64,000 nucleotides of DNA, taken from Oscheius tipulae. Taxonomy: Eukaryota; Nematoda; Chromadorea; Rhabditida; Rhabditidae. Shown here in pieces: positions 33,901-44,600 of the stretch. The DNA lies in contig JASJZH010000002.1 in assembly GCA_037178975.1 (NCBI GenBank), positions 6,747,501 to 6,811,500 on the forward strand. The letters run 5' to 3'. The notes below the pieces were generated by a model. It did not search any database. It worked only from the letters and a program-made list of their open reading frames with translations, and was not told where the DNA came from. A program made the translations under genes and the position numbers. Each line of letters starts with the position of its first letter. Within the stretch, counting starts at the first letter, position 1.

Positions 33901-36900
33901 TTTTTAACTCGAATTTTTAATAATCTCCTCCAGAAGAAAGAACTTAGTTCTTATTTAGTTTTCCCGTTTTTTATCTAAGAAAAATGTCCAGAACATTTCA
34001 CTTCTGGACCTAGTTGACTTTTAAATGACCGTATAGTTTGGGTGAGGGTTAGAAGTAGTATTACAGTAATTTTTTCCAGAGAAGTAGATAAATGCGGGAA
34101 AGAATGTTAGTCTTCAAAAATTCATTGTCATTAATCTACATTTTGCCAATTCCCTCTCTTCCAGCTCGGTCACCGCAGCGACATCCGCAGTCTCTCCGTC
34201 TCCTCTACAAACAGTGCCGTGGTCTCCGGCGGCGGCGATGAGCTCCTCGTCTGGAATACGCACTCTCTCCGTCCCGTAGTCACACTCCGCGACGACTCGA
34301 TGAAGGACATCGTGGCTGTCAGTTTCGTCGTTGGAGATAACCATATCCTGGCTGCCAACAAGGTTTTTATCTTTTAGAAATCAAAATCACAAACCTTTTC
34401 AGACCGGTACGATTTTCCTCTGGGAGCTTAGCAGCTGCGAGCTGCTGGAGAGCAGGACAGCTCACGAGGGCGCCGTATGGGCCCTGACCCCCCTCCCAGA
34501 CAAAAAAGGCTTCGTCTCGGCCTCGGCAGACAAATCTGTCAAGTTTTGGAGCTATGAACTCGTCTCTGAGGGCACAAGAAAACGACTGTCTATCCGAGAG
34601 CAGAGGGTGCTCCAGGTGGCTGATGAGGCCCTATGCTTAGCGGTTTCACCGAATGGAAAGTTCATAATAGTGGGTCTTCTTGACAACACGGCCAGCATCT
34701 ACTTCCTCGACACGCTCAAGTTCTTCATCTCACTCTATGGACATTCTCTTCCGGTGACATGCGTCTCTGCCAGCCCGGTAGGTCATTTTAGCTTAAAATT
34801 GGAGAAAAATGAGTTCAGGATAGCAAACTGGTCGTCACAGGCTCCGCGGACAAGTCGATCAAGATCTGGGGTCTCGATTTTGGAGATTGTCACAAGTCGT
34901 TCCATGCCCACGATGATGTGTAAGTTTTTTTTTTTCCACTTTTGGTATCTTATTGCTTCTTGCTGGAGGTCGAACCTGGGACAGTCTGAAGGGCTAACCA
35001 CTGCTCAACGGACAGGTAACCAGCTTCTTTTTCGCTCCAAAAGTCGAATAGCAAAGATTAGAGATGACATTTGAAGGACCGTTTGCTCGAGCAGTTATTG
35101 GTTCGTCAAATCCTCGCTGTTATGATGAAAGTATAGTCTATTTCCAACGTCCAGCAGCACCTAAATTTGAACGCTGATGCGACACTATTTGCGCGCGAAG
35201 AAAAAATTTCATTTTTGACTTTTCTCCATTTCCCGCATACTTTTTACAAATTCTGACCGTGTAACCTAATTCTAGACATGCATAAACCTACTTGACAACA
35301 AATTTAGGGGAAATATGTAAGAAAAGCGTTGTAATTGGCCAAAATATGTGAGCAGAGCCCTATTTTCGGCTTCCACGCTTTTTTCAGGCGTTTTTCTGGC
35401 AGATTTTCCTACAAAATTGCTGTCAAGTAGATTTACTTAGGTCCCGAATCCGATGCCAATGTTAAAACAACTAAAAATTGTTGTAAACACTCAAAAATAG
35501 CGAAACTCTGACAGTCTGAGTCCATGTAACTGTAATTTCCTCGCAAGACCTTTCGCACTCTACCTTTAAAGAATTTGTAAGTGCCGCTGGAGGTTGGGAA
35601 TGGACTATAGCGCCAGCGCTAACGTTCCAAGTTCGAAACCCGCCGCAGCTCAACCAAGGCTTCCATTCTCTCGCAAGTCGGTAAATCGGTAGTAGCTTGC
35701 TACGAATGTGAAGGCGTTCCTAGAAAAGGTTGGGCAGCTTTGGACGAAGCTGGCGGTTCTGAATAACAATAATTTTCTACTGCCTAGACGCTGGTTCAGA
35801 ATAAAAATAAAAAGTGGGAGTGGTCGATTTTTAAACCAGATACTAACCGGGGTCGTCACCTACAGCTACTCCGACCAAGACTAGTTTAGTAGCCCAAATA
35901 ACCCATATTTCAGCGTCTCATGCGTGCTCTTTTCCCCCTCCGAAGAGATGCTCGTTTGGTCGGCCGGCAAAGACGGCAAGGTCAAGCAATGGGACGCCAA
36001 GAAGCATCGCCGAGTCCAGGTCTTGGATCGTCATACGGCCGAAGTCAGGGCTCTCGCCCAGTCTGAGAGTGGTAGTCTTTTGGTCAGTCTCACTTTTAGG
36101 CTTATTAGTGGAAAAATTTTAGTTCTCGGCCTCGCACGACCGTACGATTCGCTGCTGGGAGCTGAGCGAAGAGCTGATCGTCCTTGAGGAAGAGGAAGAA
36201 ATGGAAAGGGAGCGTGAATACGAGGAAAAACTAGCCGAGGAGGAAGACGTCGTCCCGGGGGAGAGCAACGAGGCCGAGACGGGGCTTGCCGCTGCTCGCA
36301 ATCCGCAAAGTATCGTCTCCGCGGAGAATATAATCGAAGCCGTCGATATCATCAGGAATGAGAGAATTCAGATGAAGGACGATCCTAATGTCGGTTTCAG
36401 CAGAAAGATATAATTAAAAGAGGTTTCAGCACAAGAGCCACCCGCTTATTGGAGCCTACAATAGCAAGAGTCTGGACCATTTTCTGTTGGATACGATCTC
36501 GAGGTGTAGGCCGAGGTAAGCTGCTATTCTAAATTGTCGCCGTAACTCTATCGGTTGTAGGCCTTGGCGGATTTTTAAACCAGATACTAACCGGGCTCAG
36601 TGTCGCCCGACCTGCCAGATCGGACGCGATCGCGGCAAAAGGACTCGAGTACCCTGTTTCCCTAAGTTGCAGGTCCCAAAAGCTCCCATTCTGATATACT
36701 CGAGTATCTCCATGAATATACCATTTTGTAAAGTATTGAGCTAAGTAAGAATATACAGTCATATATAGGGTTACCCCTATTCCAAAACAAAGTTACAGCT
36801 CTTCAAAATTTAGCGGAAAAGTTAGTATTTTGATTAGAGGCACCGCTACGGCCCATACTACCCGGGTTCGATCCCTGTGGGTGAGAAAGTCGATTTCTGA

Positions 36901-37351
36901 TCATTCAACCTAGCATATTCTCCCATTTTTAGTAATGTGGAACGCTCTCTTCTCATGGTCCCGCTCTCTTACGTGGCCGACATTCTTCGCTCCCTCAGCA
37001 GCTGCGTCAAGCAGCACTACAAGATGGAATTTGCCACTCGCATAGCCATCTTCCTCATTCGAATCCATCACAGCTACATAATCAACTCGATCGAGCTCCT
37101 TCCCGTCATCCAACAACTGAAGCTGGAAATGCCTAAGGGAATCGGTGAGATTCGTGACGTGACCGGCTTCAATCTGGCCGCCTTGGAACTATTCCGTCTC
37201 GAGATCGAGGAGGCACAGGATGTGAAGTTGTTCGCCGATGTTAGCCAGGTTATTTGTTTCTCCATTGAGAAAAATGAGATTTTAGGTTAATTCGAGCAAG
37301 AAAAAGGCGAAGAAGGAGGAGCGTCAAGCCATCATCAAGACCAATGTTTAG
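30916..37351 (+). CDS. wdr-3: WD-repeat protein 3 (UTP12/DIP2), SSU processome
   Basis: Nucleolar scaffold of the UTP-B complex needed for 18S rRNA maturation. Fourteen exons: 30916-31071, 31115-31327, 31883-32001, 32045-32306, 33165-33512, 33554-33655, 34165-34362, 34403-34777, 34819-34919, 35914-36082, 36123-36389, 36430-36515, 36933-37248, 37286-37351. They give 925 residues (human about 943). Two beta-propellers of WD repeats: [34 protein letters not shown] and [10 protein letters not shown] in the first; [35 protein letters not shown]-like, [20 protein letters not shown] in the second. Then the charged [20 protein letters not shown] linker and the C-terminal Utp12 helical domain ([20 protein letters not shown]). 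Long introns hold tRNA-like repeats. A TTTAG acceptor-like site precedes the ATG. Confidence 0.96.
34965..35032 (-). repeat. tRNA-like (SINE) fragment in a WDR3 intron
   Basis: On the minus strand: a TGAGCAGTGGTTAG (A-box-like) segment followed closely by CAGGTTCGACCTCC (B-box-like). The interval between the boxes is too short for a tRNA, so this is a tRNA-derived repeat rather than a functional gene. Confidence 0.45.
36600..36895 (+). repeat. Composite tRNA-like repeat, copy A, in a WDR3 intron
   Basis: Shares several blocks in the same order with 62480-62805: CCCAAAAGCTC..CAT..CTGATA, TATACCATTT, TGAG/CTAAGTAAGAATAT, then a 3' part with a B-box-like GGGTTCGATCCC. Consistent with a SINE of about 300 bp. 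Confidence 0.55.
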
Positions 37352-37440
37352 TCATTTTCAAGGCTAGACTAGAATTGTTATCGTTTTTTTGTTATTTCCC
37401 CATATTGTTGATTGTTGATTCGCAACGTTGCAGACATAAG
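37352..37440 (+). promoter_or_regulatory. Operon-like intercistronic spacer
   Basis: 89 bp between the WDR3 stop and the next ATG. It contains a T-rich stretch (TCGTTTTTTTGTTATTT) and an acceptor-like CGTTGCAG 8 nt before the ATG, the layout of nematode SL2-type operon junctions. Confidence 0.45.
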
Positions 37441-37754
37441 ATGGTTCATTTACAAGATTTTGGAGAGTTGGCTCAATTCCTAGCTAAAAAGACGCCAGAA
37501 ATCTACCAAAGGTGCTCGCATGAGACCAATGCCAGCGTGAAGTTGATCAGAGGAGAATGGATGTGCTCAACTCGGTAAACCGGGTATACAGCTATGGTAA
37601 AGTGGCGCTACTAGGCAGTCTCGGATCCAGAGTACGTCAGGAAGATGAGAATTGCAATTGCACGAGCAGCCCGCTAGCCACGCGATTAGCCAAAGCCGCG
37701 AACGCTCGTGCTCGGCTCGCAAACGAGAAGAAAATCGCTGATCAGTTCGCCTGA
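37441..37754 (+). CDS. Small hypothetical protein downstream of WDR3
   Basis: Exon 37441-37574 begins MVHLQDFGELAQFLAKKTPE and reaches GEWMCST. Joining to 37592-37754 after a 17-nt intron (GTAAACCGGGTATACAG) gives a 98-residue protein with a basic, alanine-rich helical end (LATRLAKAANARARLANEKK). If the segment is not an intron, the protein stops after 45 residues. The first part could fold as a small alpha/beta domain; I recognise no family. Its position suggests co-transcription with WDR3. Confidence 0.45.
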
Positions 37755-37759
37755 AATTC

Positions 37760-38160
37760 CGATCGACCTGCTCTTGTTCTCACTAAAAATTGTTGCTCTT
37801 GCATTCCTGATTGAAAGGTAAGCGAGCGGTTTTGCTATGTAGACAAGAGACTTTCCAAAAAAGTGAAACGAGGATACTGAATCAGGCAGTGATGTAGGCA
37901 AAAGTTGCCAGTACTACCACCAAATGTGTGAAGGAGGTAGGATCATCTCCAGAGCAGCTGATTCGGTGATCGTCCAGAACTGACTGCTACTTCTTTTGCA
38001 TTCTTTTTTCCTTGACATTTCTAAGACTTTCTGTCTTTCCATATCAGTGAACGCCTGATACATTTCCTAAAACACCGAACTAGAGCCCTTCTCCCTGGAC
38101 AGAATGATATAAAAGCTATAAATTCACGTTCATTATTCTCCTGACATCATTCAACACCTA
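37760..38160. other. Short intergenic stretch between convergent genes
   Basis: No feature recognised; it would contain the 3' UTRs of the 37441 gene (+) and the RS-rich gene (-). Confidence 0.4.
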
Positions 38161-38162
38161 AA

Positions 38163-40152
38163 CTAAAAGTACCAGTAATTCTTGCGCTGTCTCATCGTCA
38201 TGATCTGTCTTCTGGCGTAGACTCCGCCCAACCTGCTCCCGTCAAAGATCTCTTCAGTAGAGAAATTCTCGTAAGTGGACTGGCCCAACTCTAGCTAAAT
38301 TTATCATTTTTAGTCAAAATGGGAGAATCCTACCAAATGTAGCCTAGCTGGCTTACCTTCTGCAACAGATGTGCCTATTTTCGTATCGTAGACAATCTGA
38401 ATATATTAGAGAAGAATGGAAAAAATGTCCTACATGAAGGTTATTAAGTGCCATCAGAACGTTTGTGGGACAGTCGGAAACGGCCAAATTGTCGTCTAGT
38501 CTATTGTAGTTGTAGTTGGCATGAGCCGGGTACAGCGCATATACTGAAAACAAATTTTTAATAATGCAAATACTGAAAACAGGTTTTTTTTTGTAGAGGT
38601 CGATAGAAAACGCCGGATATCGGGGATCAAATAATAGTTTAAAGGGAGCGTATACCGGTCCCCCGGCGCACAAATAGGAAAGATGCGCGGAAAAAGAAAA
38701 TTGTAAAAAATGCTTTTCTCAATTTGTTGGAAATGGATTAGAGCCTATTGGTCACGTCGGAATGCGATCGGAACGACCCAGCTTCGATTCCCGGCTGGGG
38801 TTTTTGATTTTTACATTACAAATTAGAGCTGTTCAACATTTTTTCTGTATTTATAAGCTGCTCACAGACTGTTAGAGCGAGTGAATCTACTTGTCACATT
38901 ACTTTCCGCTGCGGTAAAATAAAGAATGGCAGCAGGAATCCTTAAAGGTTATCAAAGAGATAAAAGGGACTATCCTTACGCGATTTATTTAAGAATTTAG
39001 TGGCCTGAAACAACCCTACAAAGAAAAACCTACTGAAAGATCTCGTTGGGTCTGCACTGACTACTTCCGCCTCGGACTTGAAATTTTCGTAGTTGTGCTT
39101 TTTCTGAAAACAACATCTGTATACCACAAAATTGATCTCTTACCAGATTCCGAGTCCTTCCTTTGAATCGCAACCTCGATCCGCGTTCCGATCCCTCATA
39201 GATGATTCTTCCTTCCTCGCAAACGATGGACTCGCGGGAGGAGCACGAGCTGCTGCTGCTGGAACGGCGGTGGCGACGAGAAGACCTTCTGTGACTCCTG
39301 CGACTGCTAAATTCTTGATGTAATGGCCAAAAAAGGAAGGAGCCTTCTGGAAGAGGGGGGAGAAGACTTCGGCTCCCTCTTGACGAAATCATCATGGGAA
39401 GGGGAGCGCTTGTAAGGTGACATATAAGGTGACTTGGAAGGTGAACAACGGCGTCTCGATGTTGCTAGGACGGGCACAGTCCGGGTGATCAGGTCGAACT
39501 GAAAAAATAAGAGTTCATGATGATGCTGCAGATGTCGATATGGCCCGGTCTGTCTAGGTTATCAGGGAGTTCCAAGTGACAGGTAACCATGTTTTGCTCG
39601 CACTCATAGCCTAGTGGTTTCCACACTGGACTGCGTTCCGAGGTTCGATATCCTAAGAAAGGTGTCAGTTTTTGCACGCCAAATTCACCTTTTGCTAAAC
39701 ATTTTAGGACTGCTACCGGGCTGCTGCAACGAGAATTGTAGCTTCATAATTCGTTTCGAGGCCATAACGTGAAGAATAGACACATTTTGTCAAAGAAACA
39801 ACCGCCGTTGTCCTGATCTCTGACGGTTTTGCATGCTTTTCCAAAGGTCCTTCTGAATAGATATGTCTAGAAACTCACACTGGAATATTCTTCGCCATCA
39901 TCCTCGTCCGAATCGCATAATAGCTGGTTCTCCATCTCTTCATAGACCAACTTTGTTTGCTCCTCGATGGCATCTCGGGCTGCTTTCTGAAGTGCAACAA
40001 TCATGGAAGGGATAAAAAGAACCTACTCGTTTCCTGTCCTCTTTTACTTGGGCAGGATTGGGCAACGGGACGGCGTTGGCGCCTTGCCATCTGAAGTTGT
40101 TCTGTCTTGAGGAGCCGCTGTCCCTGCCTCTGCTTCGATTTGACGGGAACAT
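38163..40152 (-). CDS. RS-rich protein, probably nuclear, unknown family
   Basis: Exons 40152-40027 (MFPSNRSRGRDSGSSRQNNF, then PLPNPAQVKEDRKR), 39986-39879 (EEMENQLLCDSDEDDGEEYS), 39498 to about 39385, about 39316-39145 (arginine/serine-rich, HRRSSRRHRRSSSSSS, then RGSRLRFKGRTRNL), about 39103-39028, about 38545-38437, about 38395-38355 and about 38288-38163. The C-terminal exons read YALYPAHANYNYNRLDDNLA, SDCPTNVLMALNNLHIVYDT and end RKNYWYF. An RS domain plus acidic patch suggests a role in pre-mRNA processing. The boundary between the KREPKSS part and the RS part is uncertain: the frame stops at ATTTAG unless an intron starting AA|GTCTTC is removed. One intron carries a tRNA-like repeat at 38745. 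I could not assign a family from the tyrosine-rich C-terminus. Confidence 0.6.
38740..38812 (+). repeat. tRNA-like repeat
   Basis: GCCTATTGGTCACGTCGG followed by CAGCTTCGATTCCCGGCTG (B-box-like), inside an intron of the RS-rich gene. It does not fold as a full tRNA. Confidence 0.4.
39595..39668 (+). repeat. tRNA-like repeat
   Basis: CATAGCCTAGTGGTTTCC (A-box-like) and GAGGTTCGATATCC (B-box-like) about 20 nt apart, inside an RS-gene intron. Likely tRNA-derived. Confidence 0.45.
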
Positions 40153-41285
40153 GTTAAAGAAACATTGAAAATAAAAATAAAGGTGAAGAAGTAGTCTAAG
40201 AAGAAGTTTCATGACTACAGCCACGTTTTCTGACCAAAATCTTCTTGGTTACTTTGTCGCATTTACTTAAATATCTATTCTGCATGTCTAGCAACATATT
40301 TACAGCCAAAAGAAGACAAAAATAGAGAGGAAACACGGTGAAATTGAGCAAAAACGGGGAAAAGATCGACAGCCTTGAAACACTAAAATTTCCGCCAACG
40401 AAAAACAGGCGCGCGTTTGAATCGCATTTATCCAAAGTAAATCTGATTTTCAATGTTTTTCCTAGAAAAAGTCCTTATTCAGCCTTTGGAAAAGCAAAAT
40501 TCAGCCTAAAATGTCATATTTTCATAGGAAACAAGGTGCTTAGTCACAGTAACAGGTAGATAATGGTCCAATTTACGAATATACTTGCATCTACAAAAAA
40601 CAAGACTTTCTTCCACTTTTCCACAAATCACCCTTATTCTTTTCCTTTTTCTTCCCAATCAAGCAAAAAGGCCTGGAAAGACATCCCATTAGAATAAAAT
40701 AGCCTTCCAGCCAGCCATTTATTGATTTTCGTACTATGTTAGCTTCATATGTGGCAACGTCGGGCTCTCTTTGAACTTTTTCTATATCCTATGTCCCAAA
40801 TGGCTTTCCAATTAGTGTTCTCAGCCCATTTCACTCAAAATGTTAAAAGATTCTCAGGGGCTTTCTAGTCCGGAACACACCAGGTTTGCTCGTAACATTT
40901 CCCACTGACTCTTTACAGTAATGCAATGAATTTGTGGGTATCTTTTGAACGTTTTGCATTGAAACCTTCAAGTTTATAGCCTCTTGTCTCTCTATAAGAG
41001 TTCTTCGAAATGCATTGCTTCTTCTCCCCCTAATTGTTCCCGTTTTCGTGCTCTCTCTCTAGCGCATTTGACCAGCCGGAGAGGGGAACTTGCTCTCTGA
41101 ATCTCTCTCTGTATGTCTATGAATGGAACATTAAAGACACGTCTGCTGGGTTTGGGCAGAAACCATTTTACCTGCCTCTGTGACAGTCAAATCTAAATAG
41201 AACCATGGATAGTTCAAGTAGTGGCACGCCTATTGTCTCTGTCTTTGACTATTTTTTCTTGTCCGAATCACACATTACTCATTAG

Positions 41286-41338
41286 CAATGTTCTACCAAG
41301 TTTTGTTGTTTATCTTCTAAACATCATTTTACAAAAGT
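41286..41338. repeat. Diverged hairpin repeat
   Basis: Left arm AATGTTCTACCAAGTTTTGT is recognisable; the right arm (CATCATTTTACAAAAG) is poor. Confidence 0.35.
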
Positions 41339-41428
41339 GAGATTAGACCCAAAAATGGCGTAAGACGCGGTGCGCATATACGTAATGAAGCTGGCTCAGG
41401 GGCCGAAGAAGGCATTTTCAGACAATAC

Positions 41429-41480
41429 AATGTTCTGCAAAATTGTTGATTTTGATTTGATCTATAACTTTGCAAAGTAT
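41429..41480. repeat. ~54 bp hairpin repeat, copy 6
   Basis: Arms AATGTTCTGCAAAATTGTTG and TCTATAACTTTGCAAAGTAT, 90 bp from the diverged copy at 41286. Confidence 0.65.
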
Positions 41481-41674
41481 CGGAAAGGCGAAAAATCACT
41501 TCTTGGGTCCTTAAAACTGGTTCGAAATGAGACAATTCCCAGTAGTACAGTGAACAACCGGAAGAGGACAAACTTTTTGACTGCAACTGCTTTCAAGACT
41601 ACTCACACAACAAACATAAAGTTCTTTACCTCTTTCCTACTCTCTTAATCGTATTAAAAAGCTCAGATGAATGC

Positions 41675-44600
41675 ATGATTGTACTGGTATGGTCGCTGGT
41701 CAGCTCCGTGGTGGAGGCTGCCCGTCGTCGGCGGCTGGCCACCTTCCTCCGCCACTTCTACGACGATCCTGGGAATCGGAAGAACATGTTGGTTTGCAAA
41801 CGAAACCGTCAGATGGATTCTTTTCTTTCTCCGTCTTCTTCCTCCGCTCGACTCACTAGATTCACTAGTGAACCACATCTGCATACACAGCAGTTGATCT
41901 ATCGGACAGAGAGAGCGGAGCTGGCAGTGGAACAAGCTACTGTGAGTTTTCCAAAATCTGTCTGGTCACAAGACTCCTTGAAAGTCCGCGTTTTGTCTCT
42001 CTCTTGTCTATTTCGTGTCAGCTTGTCAACTGTTTTAACTTGTCCTAGTGTTTTACCTAGTTTGTCCAACTGTCTAATTCTCATTCTGATAATGCCACCC
42101 TGTCAGTATGTTAAGTCAGCCTGTCTCAACTTATTCACGTCTGGCGTTCTGTGTCTGTGAGCTGTCTTTGTCAACCTCTCCGGGAGATTACTCTTAACCC
42201 TCCCAATGAGTGCTGTCTATGTCACTCCGATCTTACTTGCTTCTGATAGCCAGCTGATAGTCAGAGAAAGGAGAATTAAAAGACAGGAAAAGAGGCAAAA
42301 AAAGAGATAGTAGACCTATTTTCAGGGGTAGTTCCAGTAGCACCACTAGTAGAACGTCGGTAGCTTCGGGAGCCAACTGTCTGAGTAGAAGCGTTGAGCA
42401 GAATTACCAGTACTGAGCTGAAGAACCGACTTACAGTTAACTTATCATTTCCTGTCAAGCTTGATCTGCATGCGCTTCAAAGTCATTGTAAACGATGCTC
42501 TGCCCATAGCTTGTCGCCAGTTATTCTTATCCCTTCACTTTAGTGGCTGCTATCAGACCAAAATAAGTTTCTTTGGCAGCAGATAAGACAGGGACAGGAA
42601 GAGAGTGTAACAGAGAGACAGAGAAACTGTCTTGGCATCCAATCGAACTCATGTATTCTGTGTCACCGTGTCGAGCACTCACCCCATCCCTGTCAACCTT
42701 CCAACTCAAATTCCATTGCTTGTCTTTTCAGGCCCTCCACCCTTCCGAATGGCGTTTCGTAGACATACAGAATCCTCAAGCCGGTCAGAAGGTCTACTTC
42801 GTTGCTTCAATTGGACGTCTGGATGATGAACAACCACCACAAGCAGTCTTCTTGGATTCTTGTTGCAACAGAATAGCCTGGAACAAACTACAACCAGCCT
42901 CGTTATATGCTTGTGACTTGGAACAGTCAGTTTCACTATGGGTAGAGTCGAAGAATGCTTTTAGATTCGTGGACATCGTCTACGCATTCAGTGAAGGAGC
43001 ACTGTTTGAGAACAATTTCAGTGCTTTGGTGGAGAGCATTCACAGTGAGTATTTCATTCTCTCTATCTCTGTCTTCTGATACTCTGTATCTCTGTCTGTC
43101 TCTTAGAATTCTGTTCCAGCTATCTTTCCTGACACCAGTCAAACACAAGATCTGTCCCTGCTTCCGAATGTTTCTCCAGCTCGCTCCTGTCATTCCAGCA
43201 GCTCCGTCCTGGCCCTAACACAGGTTAGTTCAGAAAAATTCTCATAATCAGAGGTTTAGCAAACACCAATGCCTTTACTACAACAGCTCTTCTGGGGTGA
43301 TAAAGAAGGCATTCAAAAAAGAGTCACGATGCGGTACGGAAGTGAGACAGCCCTTCACAATGGTGGCCACTATGGCTCGTTGCCCAGGTGAGTCTCTCCC
43401 TCTTTCTCTCCCTCTTCCACTTCCGTGTATTTCTTTTCTGGATTGAGCACTTCGGGATTTGGTTGCAATCCGAAGTTTTTATGGTGCTTTGGAAAGAGCG
43501 GTTTCTCTTCCAAGGGTGGCAATCCGTTGAGAGTCCATTCATCGGGAATCTATAAAAAAAAGAGCCGTTTTCTAATTTGGCCTAATTGACGGGGAACGAG
43601 GCTAGCTATCAATTATAGGTTCAGATTGTCTACATTCCCTGTCTCTCTGTCTCCTTCTTTCTGTATCTCTGTCTCTCTGTAAAATTGTACCCTCTACTCT
43701 TATCCAGTTTTTGTTCTGAGAGTCAATCAGTCTCACGCTCCGGTTGCTAGGGGCAATTAATCCCTCGAGTTATCTCCCCCAATGTTTTCTTAGCATCTCC
43801 GAGTCCGATCTCTGTCCTTCACATTCTAATCCGTTTTAAGGAGAACGACTACTGGCTCTCCCTCTCGACGACGTCGATATCGCTCCTGTACCTCCTCGTC
43901 CCGTTCCTCAAAGGATCTCTTTCAAGAACTTGGCTACGAGTACGGGGGAGCGTCTAGATTCTTTGATACATCCTACCAGTTGCCGCCGTTTTTGAGGAAT
44001 TTGGAGAAGGAAAGAACATACTCTCTTAGCAAGTAAATGCTTTGGTCTGTCCAATAGTCAAGATGAATTTAGCGGGAATAACATGGATCATAAGAATATA
44101 CTGGAACAGAGCAGTTGTCGGTCTGTAGCCAGTTCCGGCATCTCTCCGTCTGTCACCATTGAGGGAATTGATCTTGGACATATGGAGGAGGACTTGGCTG
44201 AAATCAGGTAAGGAACAATGACAGTAAGAGTGTCAGTGACAGTGACTCTCGGAACCAAAAGACCACTCTGTTTCTTTCCTCCAGTCATGTTGTTACCCAG
44301 GAAGTTGAGAGACCCCCTGAGATCCCAGTGACAACAACATTCCTACCATTAATCACTAATGTACTGGGTACATTTTCCCAATTCTCTCAGAAATGACCAA
44401 GATTAGACATTGGCCTTTTCCAGAAGCATTACCGCCGATCTGCCATATGTCGATGATTCAACAGTCACATCCCCGCTTGCCATTACCGACTCGACTTCGT
44501 CTTATGGTGGGTCTCTACCCGCTTATACATAGATCAGTCGAGACCCTTTACCCCCAATTCTTGCAGCTGCTCTTGTTTACCGCGAGCTAGCCAAGAGAAC

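Larger units (their letters stand above)
40155..41665. other. Intergenic region with two hairpin-family copies
   Basis: Between the RS-rich gene and HLCS, which diverge. Apart from the repeats at 41286 and 41429 I see no feature. Confidence 0.45.
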
